Origin: CAYLPJ01 sp964385465
Lineage (GTDB): Bacteria; Planctomycetota; Phycisphaerae; SM23-33
Assembly (NCBI GenBank): GCA_964385465.1
Contig: CAYLPJ010000060.1
Location: 1 to 38,454, forward strand
Length of the DNA: 38,454 nucleotides
Direction: 5' to 3'
Shown here piece by piece: positions 1 through 8,159 of this stretch. Both the position numbers and the translations under genes were made by a program. The notes below the pieces were generated by a model. It saw only the letters and a program-made list of their open reading frames with translations. It did not search any database and was not told the DNA's origin. Position 1 is the stretch's first letter; every line of letters starts with the position of its first letter.

Positions 1-650
1 TCGACGCCGACGTCGAGCTCGGCGGCACCGACCAGACCTTCAACAACCTCGTCGGGCGGCAGCTCCAGGAGAACGCCGACCAGAAGCCCCAGGTCGTCAT
101 GATCATGCCCATCCTCGTCGGGCTTGACGGCACGGAGAAGATGAGCAAGTCCAAGGGCAACTACATCGGCGTCACCGACGAGCCCAACGACATGTTCGGC
201 AAGGTCATGAGCATCCCCGACGACCTCATGGCCAACTACTACACGCTGCTGACCGGCGCCCCCGCCGACGAGATCGCCACGCTCACCGACCCGGCGAAGG
301 CCCACCCCCGCAAGGCCAAGGCCGACCTCGCACGGCGGATCGTGGCCACCTACCACGGCGCCCCCGCCGCCGGCGCCGCGGCCGCGGAGTTCGACCGCGT
401 CTTCGCCCGGGGCGATGTGCCCACGGACATGCCGGAGGTCAAGGTCGCCGGGGGGCGAATCGGCGTGATCGAGCTGGTCGTCGCGGCGGGCTTCGCCAAG
501 AGCAACGGCGAGGCCAAGCGCCTGGTCAAGCAGGGCGCGGTCAGCCTGGACGACGCGAAGGTCACCGACGTCAACGCCGAGGTCGCCGTCCAGCCGGGCC
601 AGGTGCTGCGGGTGGGCAAGCGCCGCTTCGCGAGGATCGCGGGCGCGTAG
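1..650 (+). CDS. tyrS: Tyrosyl-tRNA synthetase, C-terminal part (5' end outside window)
   Basis: This gene charges tRNA-Tyr in the cytoplasm; only the C-terminal part lies in the window. The reading frame is already open at base 3 and begins with the class I synthetase stretch ELGGTDQTFNNL. The second ATP-binding signature, KMSKS, follows in the context GTEKMSKSKGNY (around bases 135-165). The last 60 or so residues form an S4 RNA-binding domain (GRIGVIELVVAAGFAKSNGEAK onward, cut here to its start), which holds the tRNA anticodon arm. The protein ends at a TAG at 648-650. The KMSKS sequence, rather than KFGKS, fits the TyrZ-like branch of bacterial TyrRS. It converges with the aldolase gene, with a strong hairpin between them. 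The only uncertainty is the missing N-terminus with the HIGH motif. Confidence 0.95.
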   Translation, partial: DADVELGGTDQTFNNLVGRQLQENADQKPQVVMIMPILVGLDGTEKMSKSKGNYIGVTDEPNDMFGKVMSIPDDLMANYYTLLTGAPADEIATLTDPAKAHPRKAKADLARRIVATYHGAPAAGAAAAEFDRVFARGDVPTDMPEVKVAGGRIGVIELVVAAGFAKSNGEAKRLVKQGAVSLDDAKVTDVNAEVAVQPGQVLRVGKRRFARIAGA

Positions 651-686
651 CACGGCCGAGTCGCCGGCGAGGCTCGGCGCGCATGA

Positions 687-719
687 CGAAGCCCCGTCGC
701 CGCGGCGGCCGGGGCTTCG
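687..719. terminator. Bidirectional hairpin terminator between tyrS and aldolase
   Basis: A perfect 10-bp inverted repeat, CGAAGCCCCG and CGGGGCTTCG, is separated by a 13-base GC-rich loop. The arms extend by CATG/CATG around a single bulged base. It lies midway between two convergent stop codons, so it could end transcripts from both sides. There is no T-tract, so efficiency as a classical intrinsic terminator is uncertain. Confidence 0.6.
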
Positions 720-746
720 CATGTCGGTCGCGCCGTCGCGCGGCGG

Positions 747-1766
747 TTACTTGTAGAAGTCCACCATCTCCTTGCAGCTCTTGACGGGGACCTTTCCGGC
801 CCAGCCGGCCTGGCCGAAGGCGATCATGCGGGCCTTGCAGACCTCCTTCATGGCCTCGCGTGCGGGGCCGAGGTACTTGCGGGGGTCGAACTGCTCGGGC
901 GTCTCGCTGAAGACCTTGCGGATCGCGCCGGTGATGGCCATGCGGTTGTCGGTGTCGACGTTGACCTTCCTCACACCGTTCTTGATGCCGCGCTGGATCT
1001 CCTCGACGGGCACGCCGTAGGTCTGCTTCATGGCCCCGCCGTACTGGTTGATGATGTCCTGAAGCTCCTGGGGCACGCTGGAGGAGCCGTGCATGACGAT
1101 GTGGGCGTTGGGCAGGCGGCGGTGGATCTCCTCGATCAGGTCCATCTTGAGGACCTCGCCGGTCGGCTTCTTCGTGAACTTGTACGCCCCGTGGCTGGTG
1201 CCGATCGCCACCGCCAGGGCGTCCACGCCCGTGTCGGCGACGAACTGCTCGGCCTGGTCCGGGTCGGTCAGGTGCTCCCGGGCCTCCTCCTCGGTGAGCC
1301 CGGCGCCGTGCCCGTCCTCGATCCCGCCGAGGGCGCCGATCTCGCCCTCGACGCTGACGCCCACCGCGTGGGCCTGGTCGACCACCTCCTTGGTGACCTT
1401 GACGTTGTAGTCGTAGCTGCTGGGGGTCTTGCCGTCGGCCTCCAGCGAGCCGTCCATCATCACGCTGGTGAAGTTCTGCTCGATCGCGCTGGCGCACGTC
1501 TCCGGCGCGTTGCCGTGATCCAGGTGCATCACGATCGGAAGGTTCGGATTCAGTTCCACCGCCGCCAGCATCAGGTGACGCAGGTACGCGTCGTTGCTGT
1601 ACGACCGCGCGCCGCGGCTGGCCTGAACGATCACCGGCGAGTCCGTCTCCTGGGCCGCCAGCATGATCGCCTGGATCTGCTCCATGTTGTTGACGTTCAG
1701 CGCGGCGACGCCGTAGTCGTTCTCGGCCGCGTGATCCAGCAGGACGCGAAGGGGGATAAGGGGCAT
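747..1766 (-). CDS. fba: Class II fructose-bisphosphate aldolase
   Basis: This zinc enzyme interconverts fructose 1,6-bisphosphate with glyceraldehyde 3-phosphate and dihydroxyacetone phosphate in glycolysis and gluconeogenesis. The 339 residues are full length for the longer class II type related to Calvin-cycle CbbA. Visible signatures are QASRGARSYSND (residues 48-59), MHLDHGNAPETC (80-91, with catalytic Asp83 and zinc ligand His84), GTSHGAYK (189-196, zinc ligand His192), VMHGSSSVP (224-232, His226) and KVNVDTDNRMA (267-277). The ATG is preceded by AAGGAA. A perfect TATAAT box lies about 80 bases upstream, so it seems to have its own promoter despite following trxA-nnrE on the same strand. 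Family assignment is secure; a specific Calvin-cycle role is not implied. Confidence 0.95.
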   Translation of the reverse strand: MPLIPLRVLLDHAAENDYGVAALNVNNMEQIQAIMLAAQETDSPVIVQASRGARSYSNDAYLRHLMLAAVELNPNLPIVMHLDHGNAPETCASAIEQNFTSVMMDGSLEADGKTPSSYDYNVKVTKEVVDQAHAVGVSVEGEIGALGGIEDGHGAGLTEEEAREHLTDPDQAEQFVADTGVDALAVAIGTSHGAYKFTKKPTGEVLKMDLIEEIHRRLPNAHIVMHGSSSVPQELQDIINQYGGAMKQTYGVPVEEIQRGIKNGVRKVNVDTDNRMAITGAIRKVFSETPEQFDPRKYLGPAREAMKEVCKARMIAFGQAGWAGKVPVKSCKEMVDFYK

Positions 1767-1844
1767 GGTTCGGGTTTCCTTCTATGTGTCGAGTCCGGGG
1801 TCGTGACGGCGGGGCCCACTCCCGGCCCCGCCCGCGAGCCGCCG

Positions 1845-1850
1845 ATTATA
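1845..1850 (-). promoter_or_regulatory. -10 box for aldolase gene
   Basis: Read on the minus strand this is a perfect TATAAT in an otherwise GC-rich gap. Transcription from it would start near 1838 and give a leader of about 70 bases before the aldolase ATG. No convincing -35 is seen 16-18 bases upstream. It lies just downstream of the nnrE stop. Confidence 0.5.
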
Positions 1851-1894
1851 CGCACCGGCGCGACGACGGGAAGCGATTTTCCCCCGCGAAGTGC

Positions 1895-2575
1895 CTACCC
1901 CGCGCCCCCCGCAATCCGCATTGCCCGGTCGGGATTCACGCCGATGTCCGCCACGCGGACCTCCCCGGTCCAGGCGGCCGCGCCCGCGGCGTCGAAGCCC
2001 TTCTTGCGGGCGACGAACGTCACCGTGACCTTCGCCCGCACGGCGGGGCCCTCCGCCGAGCCGGTATCGCAGTCCAGCCCGGTGGGGATGTCGACGGCCA
2101 CGACGGGCTTGCCCGCGGCGTTGATCTGCTCGACCGCCTCGCCGGCCGCGCCGCGAAGCGCTCCCTTGATCCCCGTCCCGCCGACGGCGTCGACGAGGAC
2201 ATCGAACGCCGCCAGCCGCTCGGCGAGGCCGGACAGGTCGCCTCCGACGTCGCGGACCTCCAGGCCGAAAGCGTCGAGGATGCCCAGGTTCAGGGCCGCG
2301 TCGTCGGTGAGCTTGTCGCGCGGGGCGACGAGGAAGGTCACCGCCTCGGTGCCGCGGAGGTCGAGGTGGCGTGCGACGACGAAGCCGTCGCCGCCGTTGT
2401 TGCCCCCGCCGGCCAGGACGGCCACGCGGGAACCCCCGGCGGCCCCGAGCAGCTCACAGACGGCGTCGGTGACCTGTCGGCCGGCGTTCTCCATGAGCAC
2501 CGGGCCGGGGATGCCTACGGTCTCGATGGCGGCGCGGTCCACGCCGCGGACTTCGTCTCGTGCGAGGGCTCGCAT
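1895..2575 (-). CDS. nnrE: NAD(P)H-hydrate epimerase (YjeF N-terminal domain)
   Basis: The enzyme epimerises damaged (R)-NAD(P)HX to the S form so that the partner dehydratase can repair it. The 226 residues make up a single YjeF_N domain. Markers are the N-terminal helix with PGPVLMENAGR (24-33), the nucleotide-binding loop VLAGGGNNGGDG (53-64), VDAVGGTGIKG where most members have VDALFGTG, and VAVDIPTGLDCDTG, which carries the catalytic Asp and cation site. The ADP-dependent dehydratase (NnrD) often fused to it is absent, so that function must be encoded elsewhere. It lies 21 bases after trxA on the same strand and probably shares its promoter. Confidence 0.9.
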   Translation of the reverse strand: MRALARDEVRGVDRAAIETVGIPGPVLMENAGRQVTDAVCELLGAAGGSRVAVLAGGGNNGGDGFVVARHLDLRGTEAVTFLVAPRDKLTDDAALNLGILDAFGLEVRDVGGDLSGLAERLAAFDVLVDAVGGTGIKGALRGAAGEAVEQINAAGKPVVAVDIPTGLDCDTGSAEGPAVRAKVTVTFVARKKGFDAAGAAAWTGEVRVADIGVNPDRAMRIAGGAG

Positions 2576-2596
2576 GGGCGGTCCGTGGGACGGTGG

Positions 2597-2932
2597 TCAG
2601 CCGGCGAGGGCTTCGTCGAGGGCGGCCTTGAGGTCGGCCTTCTGCTGGAGCCCGACGAACTTGTTGACCATCTCGCCGTTCTTGAACAGGATCAGCGTGG
2701 GGATGGCGCTGATGCCGAACTTCATGGCGATCTGCTGGCTCTGGTCGGTGTCGACCTTCCCGATGCGGACCTTGCCGGCGTACTCCTCGGCGAGCTCCTC
2801 GACCGTCGGGGCGATCATCTTGCAGGGCATGCACCACTCGGCCCAGAAGTCCACCAAGGCGGGCATGTCGGTATCCAGGACCTGCTCCTGGAAGTTCTCG
2901 TCGGTCAGTTCCAGCACGTTGTCCGAGGCCAT
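2597..2932 (-). CDS. trxA: Thioredoxin with a CMPC active site
   Basis: A 111-residue single-domain thioredoxin, a cytoplasmic protein-disulfide reductant. The fold markers are all present: VDFWAEWC (27-34), the redox Cys34 and Cys37, KVDTD (59-63), the cis-proline in SAIPTL (75-80) and the LILFKNGE strand. The active site reads W-C-M-P-C in place of the common W-C-G-P-C. The residue between the cysteines and before proline tunes redox potential in this family, so Met may shift it. The start ATG has AAGGAG upstream and a good sigma-70-like promoter at 2972-3000. It leads an apparent trxA-nnrE operon. Confidence 0.93.
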   Translation of the reverse strand: MASDNVLELTDENFQEQVLDTDMPALVDFWAEWCMPCKMIAPTVEELAEEYAGKVRIGKVDTDQSQQIAMKFGISAIPTLILFKNGEMVNKFVGLQQKADLKAALDEALAG

Positions 2933-2971
2933 CGCAAGCTCCTTGCTGTGTCGAGGGATCGATCCCAGTGA

Positions 2972-3000
2972 ATCCTAGGTGCCCCCGTCGGCCAAGTCAA
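2972..3000 (-). promoter_or_regulatory. Promoter of trxA-nnrE
   Basis: On the minus strand TTGACT (bases 2995-3000) and TAGGAT (2972-2977) are exactly 17 bases apart, matching the -35 at 5 of 6 and the -10 at 4 of 6 positions. The predicted start is near 2965, about 30 bases before the trxA ATG, leaving room for its AAGGAG. Confidence 0.65.
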
Positions 3001-3004
3001 CCGC

Positions 3005-3033
3005 TTCAACTCCGACCACAGGCTGTGTATGCT
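3005..3033 (+). promoter_or_regulatory. Possible promoter of the GH36-like operon
   Basis: TATGCT (3028-3033) lies 17 bases after a weak -35, TTCAAC (3005-3010). It is back to back with the trxA promoter and about 50 bases before the GH36-like ATG. The -35 matches consensus at only 3 of 6 positions, so this is tentative. Confidence 0.35.
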
Positions 3034-3083
3034 CAGCTCCCGCAGTTCCCGCTTCCGGCGAGCAACGCGAGGGAAAGACCAGC

Positions 3084-5123
3084 ATGATCCACGTCGCCGA
3101 CGTCCTGGACGGTTTCGAGGCGGGCCGACCGCCCTTGAGCTTCACGCTCGACGACGAGCCGGCCGCCTTCGAACTCAGCCACCATCGCCCCAAGCGTCGC
3201 CGGCCCGGCAAGCGAGACTTCATCTACCGCGTCGCCGGCGCGCCGATCACCCTCGTCGCCGAGACCACGTTCGTCGAATCGCTCGACCTGCTGACCTACC
3301 GCGTCCGCCTCGTCGCCGAGCAGTCCGTGACGCGGCAGATCGCCAACGTCCGCATCCTGGACCTCGACGGGCTCGACGCCGACACGCTCCGCGGCTGGGA
3401 AGGCGGCTTCGCGCCGGCCCTCGACGAGAAGGGCCGCAAGTTCCGCACGCTGCCCATCCCCCCGCTGCTGTTCAAGATGTGGGACAGGCCGCTGGGCCGC
3501 GAGCCCATCGCCCGCCGGGACCTCGACGGGCGGAGCTCCTGCGAGCTGCTGCCGGTCTGGTTCCTCTACAACGACCGCGGCGGGCTGTGGTTCGGGCCCG
3601 AGTGGTCGGGCTCCTGGAGCATGGCCGCCGGGAGCGGCGGCCGCGGCGCCTGGGCGTGGTTCTCGCTCTGCTGCCTCGACTTCCACATGCTCCAGGGCGA
3701 GGAGGTGCAGCTCCCGCCCGTGTCGCTGGGCACCTACGAGGGCGCCGTCGGCGACGGCTGCGTCAAGCTCCGCCGCACCATCCGCGAGGAGTTCATGCCC
3801 ACGCTCGATGGCGAGAAGCCCCTGCCCCCCGTCTCCGCACACGCCATCGGCGGGAGCATCCCCGACCTCGACGCCGAGGGCCTCGACCTTGCGGCCGACA
3901 CGTTCGCGGCCATGGGGATGGAGCAGTTCGTGCTGGCGTCGTCGTGGTACCGCCCCCCGCCGGGCACGAAGACGCCCTTCACGCTGCCCGAACTCCAGGA
4001 GATGTATCCGGGCACCGACAGCGTGGCCGGCTACGAGCGGATCGCATGGTGGGAGCAGTGCGGCCTGTACGAGCCGGACCCGGTCCGGTTCCCCGACGGT
4101 ATCCGTGCCTTCGCCGACCGCCTGGCCGAGCGGGGGATGATCCTGGGCCTGTGGTACGACCCGCGGTTCAACGTCTTCACCGACGCGCAGACCCGTTGGC
4201 AGGACGCGCTGACGCCCTACCACTGCGTGGACCCCAACGACAAGGCATGGAACCTCCACCTGATCGACATGGGCCGCGAGGCCGGACGCGAGTGCATGTT
4301 CGAGCTGCTGGAGCGGTTCGTGGTGGAGTTCGGGGCGGGGCATGTGTGGCACGACCTGAACACGCCGCCGCGGTTCCGCTTCTGGCAGGAGACCGAGCAG
4401 CCCGGCCGCAAGGGCCTCAAGGAACTCCGACATTACATGGGCTCCGACGAGGTGTACGACCGGTTCATGCGGGAGTACCCGGGCGTGTGGATCAAGTGGT
4501 GCGGCAGCGGGGGCTCGATGCTGAACCTGGGCGTGCTTCGCCGGGTGCACAGCTTCCGCCTGGCGGACTTCGGCGGGGTAACCGACGCCGGGACCGACGA
4601 CACCGACGCCCTGCGGGACATGCGGACGGCGCTGAACTGGATCATCCCGACGACGTACCTGGTGAACCTGCTGAAGCTGCCGGAGACGGACCGGGACGTC
4701 TCCCGGGAGCACGTGTTCCTCAACCTCTTCGGCAGCACGTTCACGCTGCACCACACGGCGAGGCACTGGCGGGACCGCGACCGCGCGGACGCGACGCGCG
4801 TCGCCGGCGTCTACAAGAACCTCCGCGGTTACCTGCGCGACGGGGACTACTGGAGCCTCCTGCCCCCGCCGGAAGGCCACGACGGCTGGGACGGCTGGCA
4901 GTTCCACGACCCGCGGACCGGCACGGGGCTGCTGCTGTTCTTCCGCCGCCGCGATTGCCGCGACGCCACGCGGACCGTCACGCCCCGCTGGCCGGACGAC
5001 TGGCCGACGCTGCGCTACGCGTCCGTCCTCGGCGAGGCCTCGGCCACCCCGGGCCCCGACGGCCTGCGGATCGACATGCCCGACCGCGCCGCCCTGCTCC
5101 GCTACGACCGCGGCGGCAAGTGA
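3084..5123 (+). CDS. Alpha-galactosidase-like glycoside hydrolase (clan GH-D, GH36-like)
   Basis: A 679-residue protein with no signal peptide, so probably cytoplasmic. The N-terminal half resembles the beta-sandwich of GH36 enzymes and the middle is a TIM barrel. GMILGLWYDPRFNVF matches the GH36 strand usually written GxKFGLWxEPE. VWHDLN places a likely nucleophile at Asp424. WIKWCGSGGSMLNLG corresponds to the GH36 CxSGGxRxDLG segment and is followed by SFRLADF, where Asp495 may be the acid/base. The 71-residue gap between the two Asp is plausible for the family. The usual Lys before the nucleophile (KxD) is replaced, so substrate specificity is open. I chose the ATG at 3084 because GAGGGAA lies just upstream and the -10 candidate at 3028 excludes earlier starts. 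It forms an operon with the beta-helix gene 25 bases downstream. Confidence 0.72.
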   Translation: MIHVADVLDGFEAGRPPLSFTLDDEPAAFELSHHRPKRRRPGKRDFIYRVAGAPITLVAETTFVESLDLLTYRVRLVAEQSVTRQIANVRILDLDGLDADTLRGWEGGFAPALDEKGRKFRTLPIPPLLFKMWDRPLGREPIARRDLDGRSSCELLPVWFLYNDRGGLWFGPEWSGSWSMAAGSGGRGAWAWFSLCCLDFHMLQGEEVQLPPVSLGTYEGAVGDGCVKLRRTIREEFMPTLDGEKPLPPVSAHAIGGSIPDLDAEGLDLAADTFAAMGMEQFVLASSWYRPPPGTKTPFTLPELQEMYPGTDSVAGYERIAWWEQCGLYEPDPVRFPDGIRAFADRLAERGMILGLWYDPRFNVFTDAQTRWQDALTPYHCVDPNDKAWNLHLIDMGREAGRECMFELLERFVVEFGAGHVWHDLNTPPRFRFWQETEQPGRKGLKELRHYMGSDEVYDRFMREYPGVWIKWCGSGGSMLNLGVLRRVHSFRLADFGGVTDAGTDDTDALRDMRTALNWIIPTTYLVNLLKLPETDRDVSREHVFLNLFGSTFTLHHTARHWRDRDRADATRVAGVYKNLRGYLRDGDYWSLLPPPEGHDGWDGWQFHDPRTGTGLLLFFRRRDCRDATRTVTPRWPDDWPTLRYASVLGEASATPGPDGLRIDMPDRAALLRYDRGGK

Positions 5124-5148
5124 GATCGCACACCAAGGAGACCCGTCC

Positions 5149-7536
5149 ATGCAGCGGACATCGCAAAGTTGTGTTCTCGCATGTGCCGCCCTGCTGGCCG
5201 CCGCGACCGCCGCGGGCGCGGCCAGCCCGGGCAAACTGGTCATCGAGCCGCCGACGCCCACCTGCGCGGGCTTCCACTGGGAGATCGCCGGCGACGGCGA
5301 CGAGGACGCGACCGCCCGGATCGAGTTTCGCCGGGCCGGCGCCGAGACCTGGCGCCGCGGGATGGACTTCATGCGCGTCGGCGTCGACGGCGTCGAGTTC
5401 GTCGCAGGCAGCCTCTTCGACCTCGCCCCGGCCACCCGCTACGAGGCCCGGCTGACGCTCGTCGATCCCGACGGCGTCGACGGGAAGGCGACGCGGACGC
5501 TCACCTTCACCACGCGAGCCCGCCCGACGATGCCCGAGGGGGGCAGGACGTGGCATGTCTACCCGCGGGGCCACGCCGGGCGGCGGGAGGGGCCGCTTCT
5601 CGGCGACGGCGACTGGCGCAAGGCCCTTGCCGACCCGAAGACCTCGCCGCTGAAGCCCGGGGACCGCGTCGCCTTCCACGCCGGGACCTACGCGATCCGC
5701 CCGGACCTCTCGGCCGTGACGACGCGGCCGGTCGCGGAAGTCTCCACCGCCCCGCCCGGGCGGGCGAGCGCGGACGGGAGGGTGTGGCACGTCTACCCGC
5801 CGAAGTACGACGGCAAGCGCCTCAAGCCCGAGGTCCCCCTGGGAGGCTGGAGCCGCCCGCACCTGCTGTTCAAGGACCGCCACGGCAAGGGCCCCCGGGC
5901 GGGGGACACGATCCTCCTCCACGCCGGCCGGTATCGCGTCAACCGTTACGACTACCGGGACAAGGTGTTCCAGGGCCCCAAGTGGGGCGTCTGGCGGCTG
6001 TGGGGCGGCGGGCAGGCGGGCCGGCCTATCACGATCAAGGCCGCCGGCGACGGCGAGGTGATCCTCGACGGCGCCGGGCAGTACGCGATCTTCGAGTTGA
6101 CCGGGGCCGATCACCTGGTCCTCGACGGGCTGACGTTCGCCAACGCCCACTGCGCGATCGTCGCCGGGCAGGAGCCGTTCGGGGCCTGCGAGGGACTGAC
6201 CGTCACCGGCTGCACCTTCCGCGACGTCGCCATGGCCCTCTACAGCGATGCGGGGACAGGCCGGTGGCACGTCTCGGGCAACACGCACCTGGCCGTCGTT
6301 CACGCCGGCCCCTGGCGGGAGGCGTTCGGCACGGTCCGTCTGGGCGTGGCCGGCTCGGCCGGGAGGCCCATCGTCCTGGCCCCCGCCGGCGACGGGGAGG
6401 TGGTCTTCGACGGCAACGACAACTACGCCATGTTCGACTGCACCACCGCCGACCACGTCTGGTTCCACAAGCTCGGCGTCCGGGACACCGAATGCGCCTG
6501 GCTGGCCGGGTACATGCCCTTCGGCCTCGCGCCGGACGGGCTGATCGTCACCCGCTGCCGCGCCGAGGACGTCCGCATGGGCGTCTACAGCGACGAGAGC
6601 ACCGGCGAGGGCTGGCACATCGCCGACAACCGCTTCATCGGCCGGGCCGTGGGCAACATGTCCATGAACCAGCACCTCTCGCCGTTCGGCATCAGCGTCT
6701 GCGGGCGGGGGCACGTCATCGAGCACAACCACCTCGAGTGGTTCCAGGACGGGATCGACCTCGGCTGGTGGGACCGCCTGACACGGTACCAGGACGGGGA
6801 CTACTCGGCGTCGGTCGACGTGATCGGCAACTACGTCTTCGGCTCGGGCGACAACTCCGTCGAAGCCGACGGGTCCTACTTCAACGGGCGGTTCCTCCGC
6901 AACGCCTTCATCACCTGCAACAGCCCGTCCACCCAGAGCACGCCCGGCGGGCCCTACTACTTCATCCGCAACCTCGTCTACGCCATGCGCTCCCACGGCG
7001 GGCCGTTCAAACTGCCCAGCTCCCTCTTCGCCCTGCACAACACGTTCGGGACGAACCTCCTGCTCAGCCACGGGGGCAGGGACTGCCGGTTCCTCAACAA
7101 CCTCTTCGTCTTCGCGCCCGGCATGGCCAAGGGCGAGGACATCCTCATGATCCGCTACAAGCCCCCGACCCCCAACGCGGGCAGCAACTGCAACGGCTTC
7201 CACCTCGTCCCGGCGATCATGGCCGACAAGCCCTTCCAGATGGACAAGAAGGCGTTCGCGACGCTGAAGGCCTACGCCGAGGCAACCGGGCTGGAGACCC
7301 AAAGCATCCTCGTCGGCGGCTACCGGGAGCTGTTCGTCAACGTCCCCGAACCGGCGCGGGGCGAGCGGTACAGGCTCGAGGGCCTGGACTTCCGGCTGGT
7401 GGACGGTGCGGCCGCGATCGACGCCGGCATGCCCCTGCCGAACGTCAACGACGGGCACAACGGCAAGGCCCCGGACCTCGGCGCCATCGAGCACGGCGAG
7501 CCGATGCCGCACTACGGCCCGCGGGCGGAGGAATGA
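5149..7536 (+). CDS. Secreted right-handed beta-helix protein, pectate-lyase/polysaccharide-active type
   Basis: A 795-residue protein with a Sec signal peptide (residues 1 to about 24, hydrophobic core CVLACAALLAAATAAGAA). After it comes a fibronectin-III-like beta domain (about 27-125). Two copies of a unit starting TWHVYP / VWHVYP and ending near HAGTY / HAGRY follow (from about 135 and 213). Two copies of a beta-helix segment then start with AGRPI (about 290 and 402) and share the pattern DGEV..DG..NYA.F, PFG..., Y-S-D and W-H-(V/I). The rest continues as Asn-rich helix coils up to about residue 700. Such proteins are commonly polysaccharide lyases, hydrolases or epimerases, but I see no catalytic set that fixes the activity. 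It is translated from AAGGAG 8 bases before ATG, right after the GH36-like gene, so it may act on the same glycan outside the cytoplasm. Confidence 0.75.
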   Translation: MQRTSQSCVLACAALLAAATAAGAASPGKLVIEPPTPTCAGFHWEIAGDGDEDATARIEFRRAGAETWRRGMDFMRVGVDGVEFVAGSLFDLAPATRYEARLTLVDPDGVDGKATRTLTFTTRARPTMPEGGRTWHVYPRGHAGRREGPLLGDGDWRKALADPKTSPLKPGDRVAFHAGTYAIRPDLSAVTTRPVAEVSTAPPGRASADGRVWHVYPPKYDGKRLKPEVPLGGWSRPHLLFKDRHGKGPRAGDTILLHAGRYRVNRYDYRDKVFQGPKWGVWRLWGGGQAGRPITIKAAGDGEVILDGAGQYAIFELTGADHLVLDGLTFANAHCAIVAGQEPFGACEGLTVTGCTFRDVAMALYSDAGTGRWHVSGNTHLAVVHAGPWREAFGTVRLGVAGSAGRPIVLAPAGDGEVVFDGNDNYAMFDCTTADHVWFHKLGVRDTECAWLAGYMPFGLAPDGLIVTRCRAEDVRMGVYSDESTGEGWHIADNRFIGRAVGNMSMNQHLSPFGISVCGRGHVIEHNHLEWFQDGIDLGWWDRLTRYQDGDYSASVDVIGNYVFGSGDNSVEADGSYFNGRFLRNAFITCNSPSTQSTPGGPYYFIRNLVYAMRSHGGPFKLPSSLFALHNTFGTNLLLSHGGRDCRFLNNLFVFAPGMAKGEDILMIRYKPPTPNAGSNCNGFHLVPAIMADKPFQMDKKAFATLKAYAEATGLETQSILVGGYRELFVNVPEPARGERYRLEGLDFRLVDGAAAIDAGMPLPNVNDGHNGKAPDLGAIEHGEPMPHYGPRAEE

Positions 7537-7632
7537 CGCGCGGGCAGCGAAGCGACCGCCGATGAAACAAGGCCGCGGCGACACGCCCCGGCCCTGTCGC
7601 GGCGCCGACGCGTCGGTCGTCGCCCTGCACAT

Positions 7633-7665
7633 GGCCGCGGCATGCCGCCGCGGTCCTTCTCTTCT
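7633..7665 (+). terminator. Hairpin with pyrimidine-rich tail after beta-helix gene
   Basis: CCGCGG (7635-7640) and CCGCGG (7648-7653) pair across a 7-base loop, with two further pairs (one G-U) extending the stem. A T-rich run, TCCTTCTCTTCTCC, follows. It is about 100 bases after the beta-helix stop. A second, shorter hairpin (GCGACA/TGTCGC, 7578-7600) lies before it. Confidence 0.4.
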
Positions 7666-7737
7666 CCAGGCGCACCCCGCGCTCGCCGGCGCGACGCGAC
7701 CTTCGCGCCGGCCCGGCGAGCCCGGGTGCCATGATGC

Positions 7738-8130
7738 CTACTTGATCGGGATCCTCTTCGTCTGCGCCGCCTCGGCCTTGGGAAGGCGGACGGTCAGCAC
7801 GCCGTTGTCCATCGACGCCTCGATCTTCTCCCGGTCGATGTCGTCGCTGAGGGCGAAGGCGCGGTGGTACGGCCCGCCCACGAAGCCCACGTACGTGCGG
7901 GCGTATTGCTCGCCGAGCTCCGGCTCGGCCGGCTCGGCCGAGAGGGACAGCACGCCCTTGTCCACGCGGATGTCGAGGCTGTCGGGATCGGCCCCGGGGA
8001 CCTCGGCCGTCAGGACGGTCGTGCCGTCCTCGGTCTCGTAGATGTCCACGAGGGGCATGAGGGCGTCGTCCTGGTCGCGCCGCGGGGCGCGTTCGGCCTG
8101 CGTGGTCTGGATGTCGGTCTTGTCGGTCAT
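7738..8130 (-). CDS. Small heat-shock protein, Hsp20/alpha-crystallin family (second copy)
   Basis: A 130-residue ATP-independent holdase that binds unfolding proteins. The alpha-crystallin domain covers about residues 28-120, including VDIYETEDGTTVLTAEVPG, DIRVDKGVLSL and the C-terminal signature MDNGVLTVRLPKAE. It ends with KRIPIK, which holds the I-x-I motif used for oligomer assembly. The reading frame is open much further upstream, but the true start is the ATG at 8130, which has GGAGAG upstream and falls just after the first Hsp20 gene ends. The 29-base gap suggests a two-gene heat-shock operon. The two copies differ outside the core, as in many bacteria with paired class A and B Hsp20s. 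Confidence 0.92.
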   Translation of the reverse strand: MTDKTDIQTTQAERAPRRDQDDALMPLVDIYETEDGTTVLTAEVPGADPDSLDIRVDKGVLSLSAEPAEPELGEQYARTYVGFVGGPYHRAFALSDDIDREKIEASMDNGVLTVRLPKAEAAQTKRIPIK

Positions 8131-8159
8131 GGTGCACTCTCCTTTCCGCCCAAGGGCGT

